In this document: piece by piece, positions 1 to 10,013 of the stretch
Layout of the letters: each line of letters starts with the position of its first letter
Numbering within the stretch: position 1 is the stretch's first letter
Assembly (NCBI GenBank): GCA_948144175.1
Contig: CANXME010002160.1
Coordinates: forward strand, 2,117,501 to 2,181,500
Reading direction: 5' to 3'
DNA: 64,000 nt
Source of the DNA: Closterium sp. NIES-65
Lineage: Eukaryota > Streptophyta > Zygnematophyceae > Desmidiales > Closteriaceae
The notes under the pieces: generated by a model
Database searches by the model: none
Seen by the model: only the letters and a program-made list of their open reading frames with translations
What the model was told of the DNA's origin: nothing
Translations under genes and position numbers: made by a program

Positions 1-196
1 CCATCCTGCATTTCATTTAGAGTTTTGGCCTCTCATTCCATCGTGCATTCTATCTAGAGTTTAAGCCTCTCATTCCATCTTGCATTTCATCCAGAGTTTT
101 AGCCTCTCATTCCATCCTGCATATCATCCAGAGTTTAAGCCTCTCATTCCATCCTGCTTTTCATCTAGAGTTTAAGCCTCTCATTCCATCCTGCCT
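1..196. repeat. 37-bp tandem repeat, about 5 copies
   Basis: The motif CCTCTCATTCCATC recurs at 29, 66, 103, 140 and 177, a constant 37-bp period, separated by variants of CTGCATTTCATCTAGAGTTT. The array is cut by the left edge of the window, so its true length is unknown. No reading frame is conserved through it. Confidence 0.9.
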
Positions 197-729
197 TTGT
201 AAGAAAGCCTGTAATCTATCAGCTCCATATTCACATGTTTGTATTGGACCAAATACTCACAGAACATACTTGAGCTGGCATAATACTTGCACATATTTGC
301 TTGATACAACAAGTTAATTTTTTTCCACATGGCTTTTACCTATCTATATGTTAGAGGAGATGGGCGTTTTGGGATTCTTGAGTTCAATCCAAACTTGTTT
401 GCACAGACTAGAAGCTCCGCTGACAGAAGTGCGCATACTATTTTCGTTAGAAAAAACTAATCAATAAGAAATCTACCAAGAGCACGTGTTGTGACTAAGA
501 AGCGTGTGTAGCAATCGATGCTAATAACCTGCTTGTTGTTGTTGGTCAGATACTGCAGACATTTACATACGGAATTCCACTGCTCCCACAAGTTAATGTT
601 TCTCCCCGTAGCACTTGTGCTAGACCTTTCCCTGTAGACAGAAACAGGAACCTTTATCTCACAAAAATGTATGAGTATGATTTTTCTCCTCCCTCCTCCC
701 ATCCTCCGCTCCCCCCCACTCGGCCACAG
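197..729. other. No gene recognised
   Basis: AT-rich unique sequence. The last 60 bases are a strong pyrimidine tract (CTCCTCCCTCCTCCCATCC and similar) ending in CACAG at 729, which reads as a splice acceptor for the candidate exon that follows. I found no convincing start codon or upstream exon here. Confidence 0.4.
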
Positions 730-1036
730 AAACATCTCGGGCACGGGGCTGACCTGCCCTGCAGAGGGCAGCAAGTGTGTGGTGCAGCAGAGAAACACAA
801 CCAGCTTCTGCCGCCTCTGCTTCTCCTTCTGCTCCTCCTGCACACCCCATGCATGTAAGTCTATGCTGCATTGACTGCACACACGCACACACACACACAC
901 CCACACACCCACACAACCACACAGGCATAGACACACGCACACAGATACACATACAGACACACACACGCACACACACATGCACATACACACACATATGCAC
1001 ACGCACACACCCACACCCACCCACGCATGCACGCAC

Positions 1037-1069
<33 letters not shown>

Positions 1070-1540
1070 CGGGCACGCACGCATGCGTATGATAGCAATG
1101 CCACAGCTGCTCCAAATAGGCTTTCCAAAAACGGCTGTTTGGTGAAATCGGTATGCTTTGCAGAATATGATTCAAATCTGTCCAATCTATATCTGTGCCC
1201 ACATTCCAGTTTCAGCACCCACCGAAGCACCAGCATTGGCTGAAGCACCAGCATCAGTTGCGGCACCAGCATCAGTTGCAGCACCAGCATCAATTGCAGC
1301 ACCAGCATCAATTGCAGCACCAGCATCAGTTGCAGCACCAGCATCAGTTGCAGCACCAGCATCAATTGCAGCACCAGCATCATTTGCAGCACCAGCATCA
1401 GTTTCAGCACCAGCATCGCTGCAACGCCAGCGCCCAAGACCCCATCAGCATCTGCCCCTTGCACGCTCATTGCTGTTGCCATCAACCTCGCGGGTGTTGT
1501 TGCTGTTACCACCCTCTTGCTCCTGATGCTTGGAGTGTGA
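730..1540 (+). CDS. Candidate host gene: Cys-rich domain plus Ala/Pro-rich repeats and GPI-like tail (partial model)
   Basis: Two exon-like blocks are visible. Block 1 (730-854) lies between a pyrimidine tract with CACAG and a GTAAGT donor. It encodes a small segment with eight cysteines, including [12 protein letters not shown]. Block 2 begins after TTTCAG at 1216. Given the phase of block 1 it reads [18 protein letters not shown] and continues as an 18-bp repeat coding A-P-A-S-[VI]-A, the kind of Ala/Pro/Ser module that is O-glycosylated in arabinogalactan proteins. After the repeat, the hydrophobic end expected of a GPI-anchored protein ([13 protein letters not shown], then about 25 mostly hydrophobic residues ending LLLLMLGV and a stop at 1538) lies in a different frame. 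Either the repeat array carries a frame-changing length change, or an intron was missed. The intron between the blocks holds a CA microsatellite. No start codon or signal peptide was found. The long minus-strand frame over this region is only a shadow of the CA and 18-bp repeats. Confidence 0.33.
876..1086. repeat. CA/TG microsatellite
   Basis: About 200 bases of imperfect (CA)n with CG and CC interruptions, inside the putative intron of the candidate Cys-rich gene. It produces long spurious Cys-Val frames on the minus strand and Thr-His frames on the plus strand. Confidence 0.95.
1222..1425. repeat. 18-bp minisatellite, about 10-11 copies
   Basis: The unit GCACCAGCATCAGTTGCA repeats with a strict 18-bp period and single-base variants (CAGTTG/CAATTG/CATTTG). 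Because 18 is a multiple of three, all three frames stay open. The frame compatible with the upstream donor codes [12 protein letters not shown]. Confidence 0.93.
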
Positions 1541-2192
1541 AGCATATAGTTCTCACGTCGTGGTTTTGTATTGATTGTTGTGGGTGGATGAAATTTGGGA
1601 AACTGGACCAGATTCTGGAATTTGGTAGCATGCCAAGGTGTACCTCCTTCATAGTGTATTTCTCTAGCCAACTTCAGTCATGATAAAAAATGTTTGGGCT
1701 TTGGTGGCCAACTTACAAGCCTGCATTGGGATTGGATGTGTTGTGAGGCTTACAAGCCTTGCAGGTCAGGCACAATGCAACGGGCAGGAACGCACCCTAG
1801 GTGGACATCGTTCCTCAAATCAGGGTGTAAAGTGAAGAGAACCTTCTTTCCATCCTGTTCCGTCCCAATGCAAGTTTTCTCCTGTTGGCACGCACTGATT
1901 TGCATGAATAGACCTCCCCCCTCTCCTCTTCCATCCCCTTGCAGCAATGTGCATCACTTACAACTCATCCGTTGCTCCAGTCTCTCTCAGACCGCACCAG
2001 TCCGTTGCTTGCACGAACATCCCTTGCCCCAACTCCCTTCCCTACCTTCGCACTCCCCCCAACATGCTGTCATATTGGAATGCCTCAGTCCTCTTTCTCA
2101 ATCCTCTTTTTTCAATCCTCACTGTTTCGAAGGGCACAGTGCAGCAGGGCACAGAGCTGCAGCTCTGGTCATGAAGGTGCTAGCCGGTTGGC
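1541..2192. other. No gene recognised
   Basis: Unique sequence with pyrimidine tracts. A CTTGCAG acceptor-like site at about 1945 precedes a 75-codon open stretch (1947-2174) that I do not recognise. It has no other support, so I do not call it a gene. Confidence 0.4.
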
Positions 2193-2575
2193 GAGGTTAA
2201 AACCCGTGGGTCAAGAAGGCCAAATTTGGTTCATCCTTCCTAAGGTTGGTGGGGTGTTACCAGGTTTCCAACTGAGCCTTGTTTGTCTACACACGAACCT
2301 TGTCGCCTGCAAACACTGGACGAAAACACTGTAGGAACGACACCAGTTAGTTGGTTTCCATCGCACAATTTGATCGCCCAACTCCAACCTGAGGAGACAT
2401 GTGAACCTAGGGGAGAGAAACTTGTCCCAAAATGGTCGAGCATATTCCCGAGTTCTAAGACTTCCAGATAGACGCCATCAACCAGCCTAGTAGCCGGTTT
2501 ACCGCATTGCACGCGTGCGCGATTGACGAGATTCGACAGGAATGCGGGTGTTCTTGGCCCACGGGTTTTAAGCTC
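2193..2575. mobile_element. MITE-like inverted-repeat element
   Basis: Arms of 25 bp face each other: GAGGTTAAAACCCGTGGG at 2193 and its inverted counterpart GAGCTTAAAACCCGTGGG read on the minus strand from 2575, extending to CAAGAA with two mismatches. The 383-bp spacing suits a miniature inverted-repeat DNA transposon. I could not see a target-site duplication, so the superfamily is left open. Confidence 0.45.
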
Positions 2576-3011
2576 TAACTCTCTCCCTTTGTACCTTCCC
2601 AACTGTATGCAAAGGTGCTTCCGTGCTGCTGTAGTACCCGCCTGGTCGCCTCTACTGCCCCCTTCTCTATATCTGTCCCAAGTTCCCATTCCTAGCTTGG
2701 CTCTGCTGCACTAGTTTCTAATTGCACAGTTGCGGTCTCTCCTTTGGTCTCAGACTTCCCCACCGCCACGTACACCGCCTGCGTGCAACCCTGGTTCCCC
2801 ATTCTTTTATTTCTATCTCCTTTCTTCTCAGGGCCCTTTCTCGTCTCTCTAACAAGCAACCTCAGGGACTGTTGGTCTATGGCTCTACCGAAGGCTGCTC
2901 TGTGTGACTATTCCCCCATACCCTTTGCTGCAGTTGATCCCGACAGGTACCCCATGGTCAGCTAGCGCTCCAAGGCCATTAGCTCTTCCCATATCTGTTT
3001 GTGATGTTCAA
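2576..3011. other. No gene recognised
   Basis: Pyrimidine-rich sequence with several unrelated short open stretches and no recognisable protein similarity. Confidence 0.4.
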
Positions 3012-3114
3012 ATACCATCCCTGGGCCCGGTGTTCATATACCATCCTTGGGCCCGGTGTTCATATACCATCCCTAGGCGCGGTGTTCATATACCATCCCT
3101 GGGCCCGGTGTTCC
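3012..3114. repeat. 26-bp tandem repeat, 4 copies
   Basis: ATACCATCC starts at 3012, 3038, 3064 and 3090, an exact 26-bp period. Each unit carries a variant of CTGGGCCCGGTGTTCAT. Confidence 0.93.
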
Positions 3115-3299
3115 CTCATGCTCAATAAAACCCCGTGCTCACTGGTATGCCACCAATGTTGGCCATGCTTTGCGCGCCCCTCCCACCCGATTGCACTGGT
3201 ATTGCAGAGGATGATCCGGTTTTCTCACTAGTGCTGCCACTCGTCACTGTTCCAAGATGTCTTCCACAATTCTTTGTTCATCCCTTCCCACCCTTGTTA

Positions 3300-3780
3300 A
3301 CCGTGCTCTCAGCTCCCCTACTGCCATGAAATTTTGCCAAAAGTTGTTTAACCCGGTGAAGTAGTGGCCCCAGCTGGGCATCGTCAAAGCTCACTCCCTT
3401 TCCCAATTCTGCTTCCACCAACGCTCGCACAGCTTGGACCGGCTCCCAGGCATCACCCCTCATATCCACGTTTTCTAATATGTATGCGTATTCCCCGCCA
3501 GCCTCCCTCGTCCATCTCAAAATTGCTAGCAGCTTCGCCACCAGCCTGAAGCACTCATCCTGCATTCCCTTTCCTCGTCCTGCTCTGGATGTACAATGTC
3601 ACTCCCATCCGGCTTCTAACAGGTCCACCTTTCCCCAGCTCCCTACATCCTCTTTGGTGATCCGCCTCACGTCTCACTTCTTGTTCTCCATTGCTTCCCC
3701 TAGCATGTTCTTCGTAAGCTGGGCCGGGTAACTCTGTTGCAACATATGTGCGTGTTTCCTGGCCATCCTCCTCACTCACC
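3300..3780 (-). pseudogene. C5-cytosine-methyltransferase-like domain fragment, degraded
   Basis: Short stretches read on the minus strand resemble the target-recognition/catalytic region of Dcm-type cytosine methyltransferases found in green-algal retroelements. A VDLLEAGWE segment is followed by SRAGRGKGMQDECFR (compare the family pattern WECQG-SRAGRGxGxxD), then YAYILENVD, which is the ENV-type motif IV, and a later HRVKQL, which may be the RxR region. No uninterrupted domain is present and it is clearly broken (several breaks). It lies against the integrase end of copia fossil A but on the opposite strand, so it may be part of another, older element. The similarity is from memory of the family and was not searched. 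Confidence 0.45.
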
Positions 3781-3789
3781 AATCGTTTC

Positions 3790-6530
3790 CGCTGCATGAC
3801 GAGCGAAAGGGTCAGTTTCTTGGGCTGGTCCATACTGACGTGTGTCCATTTCAGACCCAGCCATGGATGGAAGCAGGTACTACATCCTCTTTGTGGACCA
3901 TGTCTCGCATTACACTTGGGGTAAGAAGTTGAAGCTGAAGAGTGACGCGCTTGCTGCCTTTCAAGGAGTGGCTTCCCGAAGCTGAACTCCAGACCGGGAT
4001 CGCTGAAGGTGTTGCGGTCGGACCGGGGAGGGGAGTTTATGTCGAATGAGTTGCTGCTGCTGAAGCAACGAGAAATCCTTCACCAACCCTCCTGCCCCTC
4101 CACCCCCCAGCAGAACTGTGTGGCTGAACGCCACAACCGTACGGTAATCGAGGGCATGCGTGTGATGTTGGGGCACATAGGGGTGAAAGCACATTGGTGG
4201 AACTTTGCGTTCCAGCAGTTCTTGTGGGTGGTAAAATGTGTGCACCAGTCCACTTTGCCCCATGGTGTAACCTTACATTTGGTGGTGTACAAAGTCAAGC
4301 CTGATGTATCCATGGTTCGTATGTTTGGGTGCATGGTGCAATACCTCATTCTTGAGCATGAGCATGAGGGGAAGCTTGCAAGCAAGACTCGTTGGGGCAT
4401 GCACTTGGCCATGAGCATGGAAAGCAAGGGATGGCGTGTGATGGATGTTGAGTCAAAGCGCATGGCCATCACCCGGGATGCACATGTCACTTGAAAGGTG
4501 GTAGAAGTGGTGTGCACGCGTGCGTGACGGGAATGACCAGCCCACACCACCCTTTGCTTCAGTCACATCTCTCTTTCCTAAGCTCCACGACCCCGAGCAA
4601 AATCTGCCGCCACCACGTACCATCATCGTGATCCCGGTGCCGTCATGCAAGGGGGTGAGCAACCGTTTGATCGCTCGGTGGGCCCTGCGGGCAGCAAGGC
4701 AACCATGGCCGTGCCACCTCCCGGTCCATCCTCAAGTGCTGATTCGGTGACCGTAGGGCCAGGTCCCCTTGAGGACGGAGGCGACATGGCTGATCATGAG
4801 GAGGAAGGAGATGTAACAGTGGATGAGCAGCCATTGGTAGCCCATGAGCATGAGCCTTCACCTGCAGAGCTCCCTATCCAGCCCACTCCACCACCCCTAC
4901 GTCGCTCCAGCAGGCCAACTAGGGGGTGCCACCCGTGCGGTTTCCCGCATCAGCCATGACGGCCCAGGATGCGGACGATGAGGACAACTCGTATGACATG
5001 GCGTACCTTGCTGAGGATGATTGCGACACGGACACGATGACGAAGTGGAGTACCTGGACGAGGAGGAGGAGGAGGAGGAAGAGGAGGAGGAAGGCGCTTG
5101 GGGAGGTCTCATCCTCAACCTAGTAGCAACGTTGACCGGAACTGAAGGCAATGAGTGGTGGGCTGCAATGAAGGATGAGATGGAGAGCCTTGATGAGCAA
5201 GGCACTTGGACGTTGGCTGAACTTCCCGAGGGTTGCAAGACTATTGGCGTCGAGTGGCTGCTGAAGAAGATGCTACGACCTGATGGTACTCTGGAGAAGT
5301 ACAAGGTCAGGCTCGTCGCAAAGGGCTTCAGCCAGTGATTTGGCATCGACTACGACGACATCTACGCTCCGGTTGGCAGCTACACCACTGTCCGTGTGCT
5401 CCTCTCAATCACAGCTGCTATGGACCTGGATTTGTTGCAGCCCTACTTCACCGACGGTAGCAACAAGGTGTGCCTCCTGCAGAAGAGCCTCCACAGGCCA
5501 AAGCAGAGTCCTCTTCTGGTATAAGGAGCAGGACAAGGTGCTCCTTATGGAGGGGTACAGGAAGATCCTTGGCAAGCAGGAAGCGCGTGTGGCTGCTAAG
5601 CTACGTTGATGACCTACTAGCAGCAAATGAATACAAGCAGCTACTACAGGACCTCCAGGGATTGTTAGCCAAGGCGTTTCAGCTCCACGACGTGGAACCA
5701 GTGGAAGGCTACCTCGGGCTGCAGATTGTCCGCGACCGCCCCAACAGGACACTCCTCTTGCACCAGAACGCGTACGTGGCGAAGTTGCAGCAGCGATTCT
5801 TCAAGGTTGCGCCACCGAAGAAGCACCCCATCACTCCTCTCTCCTCTGCCAGCTTTGGCAAGCAGGATGCCGGGCACTTTGCTAACCGAACCATGACCAA
5901 GTACTTGTCAATTCTTGGCATGGTGAAGTTTGCAACCATCTCTACCTGCCCTGACCTCTCTTTTGTGTGCAGTCGCCTTGCAGCAGGTGCGCACCTGAGG
6001 ACTGATGCACATTGGCATGAGCTATTTCGCACCCTCTCCTACTTGCCTGCCTCATCGAGCATGGGGTTGCTGTTCAAGGGAGGACCTGAGAGCTTGACTC
6101 TCGTGGGGTACGCGGATGTGGATGATGCTGGGGATAAGGAGAACAGGTCGTCCACGGCAGTCTAAGAAGCTAAAGGGTGCAACCAAGCTCTCCTCTACCG
6201 AGAGCGAGCTTGTGGCTGTAGTCGAAGCAGGAAAGGAGGGGCGTAAGCTAAGGTTCCTATTGTGGGAGCTTCAGCTGCTCATGAAGGGTGTTCCCACCAC
6301 CCTGTACGTTGACAACATGTCCGCGGTGCAGCTCAGCCAGGCTGGTTGGCTGCAGGGGCGCATGAAGCATGTCGACCGTCGCCACATGTGGCTGCAGGAC
6401 ATGGTGCGCATGAAGAAGTTGGAGCTGCAGCATATCCCTACGACGGTGCAGCCCGCACACTTCTTCACGAAGCAGCCATTGCTATGCAGCAGCAGGGCTG
6501 GTCCAGCATGCTCCTGTCAGCAGGGGCGCA
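3790..6530 (+). mobile_element. Copia fossil A: integrase-RT-RNase H, 5' end missing
   Basis: Ty1/copia domain order on the plus strand. Integrase core (about 3811-4495): LVHTDVC-like start, then LRSDRGGEF and STPQQNCVAERHNRT, the D..E region. Reverse transcriptase (about 5110-5870): EWWAAMKDEMESLDEQGTW, KVRLVAKGFSQ, then a YVDDLLAAN catalytic box. RNase H (about 5880-6480): TESELVAVVEAGKEGRKLR and a KHVDRRHMW segment. No gag or protease was found and no 5' LTR or priming site is visible upstream. A purine-rich CAGGGGCGCA runs into TGTTAGAAGG at 6531, a plausible start of a 3' LTR whose end I cannot place. It is broken (several breaks) and looks like one of the oldest copia copies in the window. 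Confidence 0.85.
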
Positions 6531-7740
6531 TGTTAGAAGGAAATGCTGCCATGTGCAACAATATGCCAACGCTAGGATTCGAACTCGTGACCTTCAATCT
6601 ATCCTGAAAGTGTCCCAGGAAATATTCATGACAATTTATGCTAAGGCGCTGGTTATGATGCACGCGAGTTTCGAATTGAAGAAATTTCAATTCAAGTGTT
6701 CCAAAAGAGTCTTTCATAGGACAGTTTGGCGAGACCGATCTCGAGTCGCGTTCGGTTTGTAACTCGGCAGCGAAGTGTCGAAGTCGGAATCCGCACAGGA
6801 GTTACAGTCGGTGGTCGACGGAATTCTGGTCGCGGAAATTCTCGCAGGGAGATTGTTTGTCGTGGCTGACAAATCACGTGACAAAGGTCACGAAATTGCT
6901 TGCGCGTGGTTGGCTGCGTTTTGCGTGTATAGTGTTTCAGCCACACAGATCACCATATGGCCGACAACACATATTTGTTTTGTGTAGTATAGTGTGTCAG
7001 CCACACGAATCCCTAGACGTGGTTTGCTGATGTGGAGTGCCTGAAAGGTTTCGCGCGCACATTTCTTTCTCGCGCAATACAAGTCCTGAAGTTGTGTTTA
7101 TAACGAATTTCTCGAGTTTTTCCAACTCAGATATGAGGTTGGCCTGATATGAGGCCGTAGGAGCACTCTCTAGTCACAATGGCCTCATATCATAGTCGCC
7201 TCAAATACTAATATTTCAGCTTAACCCTATTTGTTTCTTTTCGTTGCTTTGCGATGTGCGCGACACAATGCGAGGGGTGACGTGGCACTGTGCAGCGCCC
7301 CCGTTCCGAAGGAACAAACGTTTCCTGAATCCTGACAAATTTCAAACGATCGAAACGTGCGATTGGTGGCTGAAAAAAAAATGTCTACTGCATACCCGAC
7401 AAAACGGGGTTCCTTCTCCCGCTTGAGTAATACCCTGGTTCTCACGTGTGAGGAAAATTTTCACGCGATTGACTGACCTTGACTCGCGGAAACAGTACCA
7501 GGTTTGTCGATTCAAGGGCATATGCCCTTCATGCCCTGAACATTCCGGGCTACTTTTGCTCCAGCTCGACTGGCCAAAGTGTTAGATTCGTACTGCACCC
7601 GTGCCACTAAGTGCCTCGCTCGACCCTTTCTCGGATGCGTTAAGGGCCCAAACCAGGCCTTCCCCTATCTCGAAGTTTTGATTTCTGGTTGTAGGACCCA
7701 CCCCCCCCCCCCCCAAATTCTGCGTGACCCCACCCCCCCT
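6531..7740. other. Possible remnant LTR, no gene
   Basis: Begins with TGTTAGAAGG directly after the tract that ends fossil A. It contains a tRNA T-arm-like motif (minus, 6575-6592) and a repeated TATAGTGT(T/G)TCAGCCACAC motif at about 6928 and 6984. Part of 7021-7170 looks like a diverged direct copy of 8415-8555 (shared AATAACGAA..CTCGA and twin GAGG-containing motifs). No protein-coding potential was recognised. Confidence 0.35.
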
Positions 7741-8252
7741 TTCTCCTTAGGTTGCACGAGAGGAGTAGATTTTTCCCTTAGCGTTTTCTAGCCAATCCTA
7801 TGTTTGTAAAGTGTCTAAGTCAGCTTGGAGCACCCGAATTTTCCCTTAGCGTCTAAGTGTCCCCCCCCCCCCCCCCCCTCTTTCCTCCTTAGGTTGCACG
7901 AGAGGAGTGGATTTTCCCTTAGCGTTTTCTAGCCCGGCTAAGCCAGCTTGGAGCATCCGAATTTCCCCTCAGCGTTTGAGTGTCCCCCCCCCCCCCCCCC
8001 CCTTTCTCCTCAGGTTGCACGAGAGGAGTGGATTTTTCCCTTAACGTCATCCTGTGTATGTAAAGTGTCTAAGTCAGCTTGGAGCACCCGAATTTTCCCT
8101 TAGCGTCTTTAAGTGCCCCCTCCCCCCCCCCCCCCTTTCTCCTTAGGTTGCACGAGAGGAGTAGTTTTTTCCCTTAGCGTTTTCTAGCCATCCCGTGTTT
8201 GTAAAGCGATGAAGTCAGCTTTGGAGCACCCAAATTTTCCCTTAGCGTCTAA
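7741..8252. repeat. Poly-C-containing tandem repeat, 4 copies of 120-142 bp
   Basis: Each unit begins TTCTCCTTAGGTTGCACGAG, continues GGAGTGGATTTTTCCCTTAG and AAGTCAGCTTGGAGCACCCG, and ends in a run of 12-20 cytosines. AGGTTGCACG lies at 7749, 7891, 8012 and 8145. Unit length varies mainly through the C-run and a small internal deletion in unit 2. A further C-run (about 7703-7715) precedes the array. Confidence 0.9.
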
Positions 8253-8558
8253 GTGCAAACTCTTCACAGGCCCGGATTTTAAGTTTTCACTTTGGGGTGC
8301 GCCTGTGACCGTTAAGGGCGCCCAAACGCTCAGCTACACCAAAAACAGGGTCAGATGGGGAGGAGCTGCGGAGCGCAAGTATGGGTCCCAGGAACTTCGA
8401 CAAGCCTGAACAGTACGTGACAGGTTTCGCGTGACCAATTCATCGCGCAGCACTGTTTGTTTTGAAGTTATGAGAAACGGAGTTAATAACGAAATCGCTC
8501 GAATGACCAAGTCTGACAAGAGGCCAGCCTGACTAGAGGTCATATGAACACGCTCTAA
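8253..8558. other. No gene recognised
   Basis: Unique flank between the poly-C array and the DNA-transposon nest. It ends in TAA (8556-8558), the left target duplication of the next element. Confidence 0.5.
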
Positions 8559-8827
8559 GGGCGTGTAAAATTGTAACGACCAAAAGCTATGGTCGATCAT
8601 TTGGGCGTTGCTAGCGAGTGCAAAATATGTAACACTTAAGCGAACCCCGCCACAAAGTTCGTCAGCATTTGGGGCACCCACCCCAAACCACCCCCTTAAT
8701 AAAAAAGGAAATGTCTCGATTCCCTTGCTACATTCGAAAGGGGTGTGGAATACAGGGGATGTGAAGCCTAGACTAGAGTGATAACCAAAGCAGTGGGTTT
8801 AGGTAAACGGAAAAACAATATCTCCCC

Positions 8828-9379
8828 CAGGCCCTCAGATATCAGCGTAAAACACGCTGAATACGCTGATTTTGTGGCTGTGATTTTTGTTTTCCCTGAA
8901 AATTCAGCATACGCTTCAATTTTGCACTGAAATTTCAGTATATCCTACCTTGTCACACTGACCATTTTGCGTGTTTCTTTACAAGAAACACTGACGAATC
9001 AGTATAGTGACGTGAGTCACACTGAAACGGAGTTGACCGCGTGTGGGGGGGGGGGATAGGGTACGCATGTACAATCTGTACCTTCTCGTGATTCCTGAGA
9101 CCCCACCCACACACTTGGCATTTTTTCGCATGCACTGCACAGATATCAGGTGCGCGCCGAAGTGTTTAGCCTCGCTGGAACCTATCACAGCAACAACACC
9201 ACACACCTTGTACTGGGGTTTCAGCTATAGTTTTTTGTTATTACACTGTTGTTTCAGTTTACTTATGATTTTTACACTGGCAAAATCAGTATAAAAAAAC
9301 CGTGAACGCTGATTTGGACACCTCGTTGGCCGGGGCACGCTGATCCATCAGCATACCCTCAAACCAATCTGAGGGCCTG
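8828..9379. mobile_element. hAT-type non-autonomous element (552 bp)
   Basis: Perfect 13-bp terminal inverted repeats (CAGGCCCTCAGAT at 8828 and its complement ending at 9379) are flanked by an exact 8-bp direct duplication ATCTCCCC (8820-8827 and 9380-9387). An 8-bp duplication and a CAG-starting TIR are the hAT hallmarks. The inside contains repeated CGCTGA- and CAGTATA-like subterminal motifs, as expected for transposase binding, but no transposase frame. Confidence 0.88.
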
Positions 9380-9499
9380 ATCTCCCCGCTGAGCATCAGT
9401 TTAATCATGTCCCAAATTGTGGTGCGTAAATCTCTGTTCCGAACTTACCACTGAAAGTCGGTCAGACCGGGGTGACTACTCCCATCGGCGTAACCCTAA

Positions 9500-9686
9500 G
9501 GGTACATTCCACTGTGGACACATGTCCCAATCGATGTGTCTCAATCGAGTGTACCGCTCCGAACCGAACTAAACCAGAGACGCGAAAATTTCGAAACTAG
9601 GGTGCAATTTGGTGTAATACGATGTAGTGCGGTAGAAACGATTGGGACACATTGATTGGGACATGTGTCCACAGTGGAATGTACCC
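9500..9686. mobile_element. Tourist-like MITE (187 bp)
   Basis: Inverted repeats of about 50 bp, nearly perfect, begin GGGTACATTCCACTGTGGAC on both strands. The duplication TAA is present at 9497-9499 and 9687-9689. Almost the whole element is arms with a loop of about 90 bp. It sits inside the larger Harbinger-type MITE, close to that element's right arm. Confidence 0.9.
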
Positions 9687-10013
9687 TAATTCGTCGCAAT
9701 CGCCAGAAATGCCCAAATAATCGACCATAGCGTTTGGTCGTTACAATTCTACACGCCCTAATAGGTACTACCATATTTATTAGCACCATAGCAACAAGGC
9801 ATCCATTGGCTCCAAGGCTGGACATACCGTATCCCCCGTATATAAGACCCTAGGGTATTATGATAATCACCCCTAAAAAGGCTGGGGGTATAATTATATG
9901 GTATACTTTTTAGAAGACCCGGGTCTGTTCATATTGACAGTAATAAGAATGTAGTTTTGGAGCTCAAAGAAGTGATTTGGAGTTGCTCCGTTTATAATAA
10001 CTCGAATTGGTCT

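Larger units (their letters stand above)
8559..9758. mobile_element. PIF/Harbinger-type MITE, split by two younger MITEs
   Basis: Terminal inverted repeats of about 63 bp (roughly 7 mismatches) begin GGGCGTGTAAAATTGTAACG on the left and GGGCGTGTAGAATTGTAACG read from the right end. TAA flanks both ends (8556-8558 and 9759-9761), the 3-bp target duplication typical of PIF/Harbinger elements. Without the two nested insertions and their duplications it would be about 450 bp. It has no coding capacity, so it is a non-autonomous copy. Confidence 0.85.

Noticed and set aside
457-1671. A 404-codon minus-strand open frame rich in Val-Cys and Leu-Met-Leu-Val
   Set aside because: It is a translation of the CA microsatellite and the 18-bp minisatellite in a non-biological frame, with no conserved domain.
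1947-2174. Possible exon after a CTTGCAG acceptor
   Set aside because: No donor, homology or partner exon could be supported.
6566-6600. tRNA gene suggested by GGTTCGAATCC-like motif (minus)
   Set aside because: The flanking stems do not pair and no D or anticodon arm is visible.
7741-8252. CRISPR-like array
   Set aside because: The repeated part is long and the intervening sequence is also repeated; there are no unique spacers, and the surroundings are eukaryotic.
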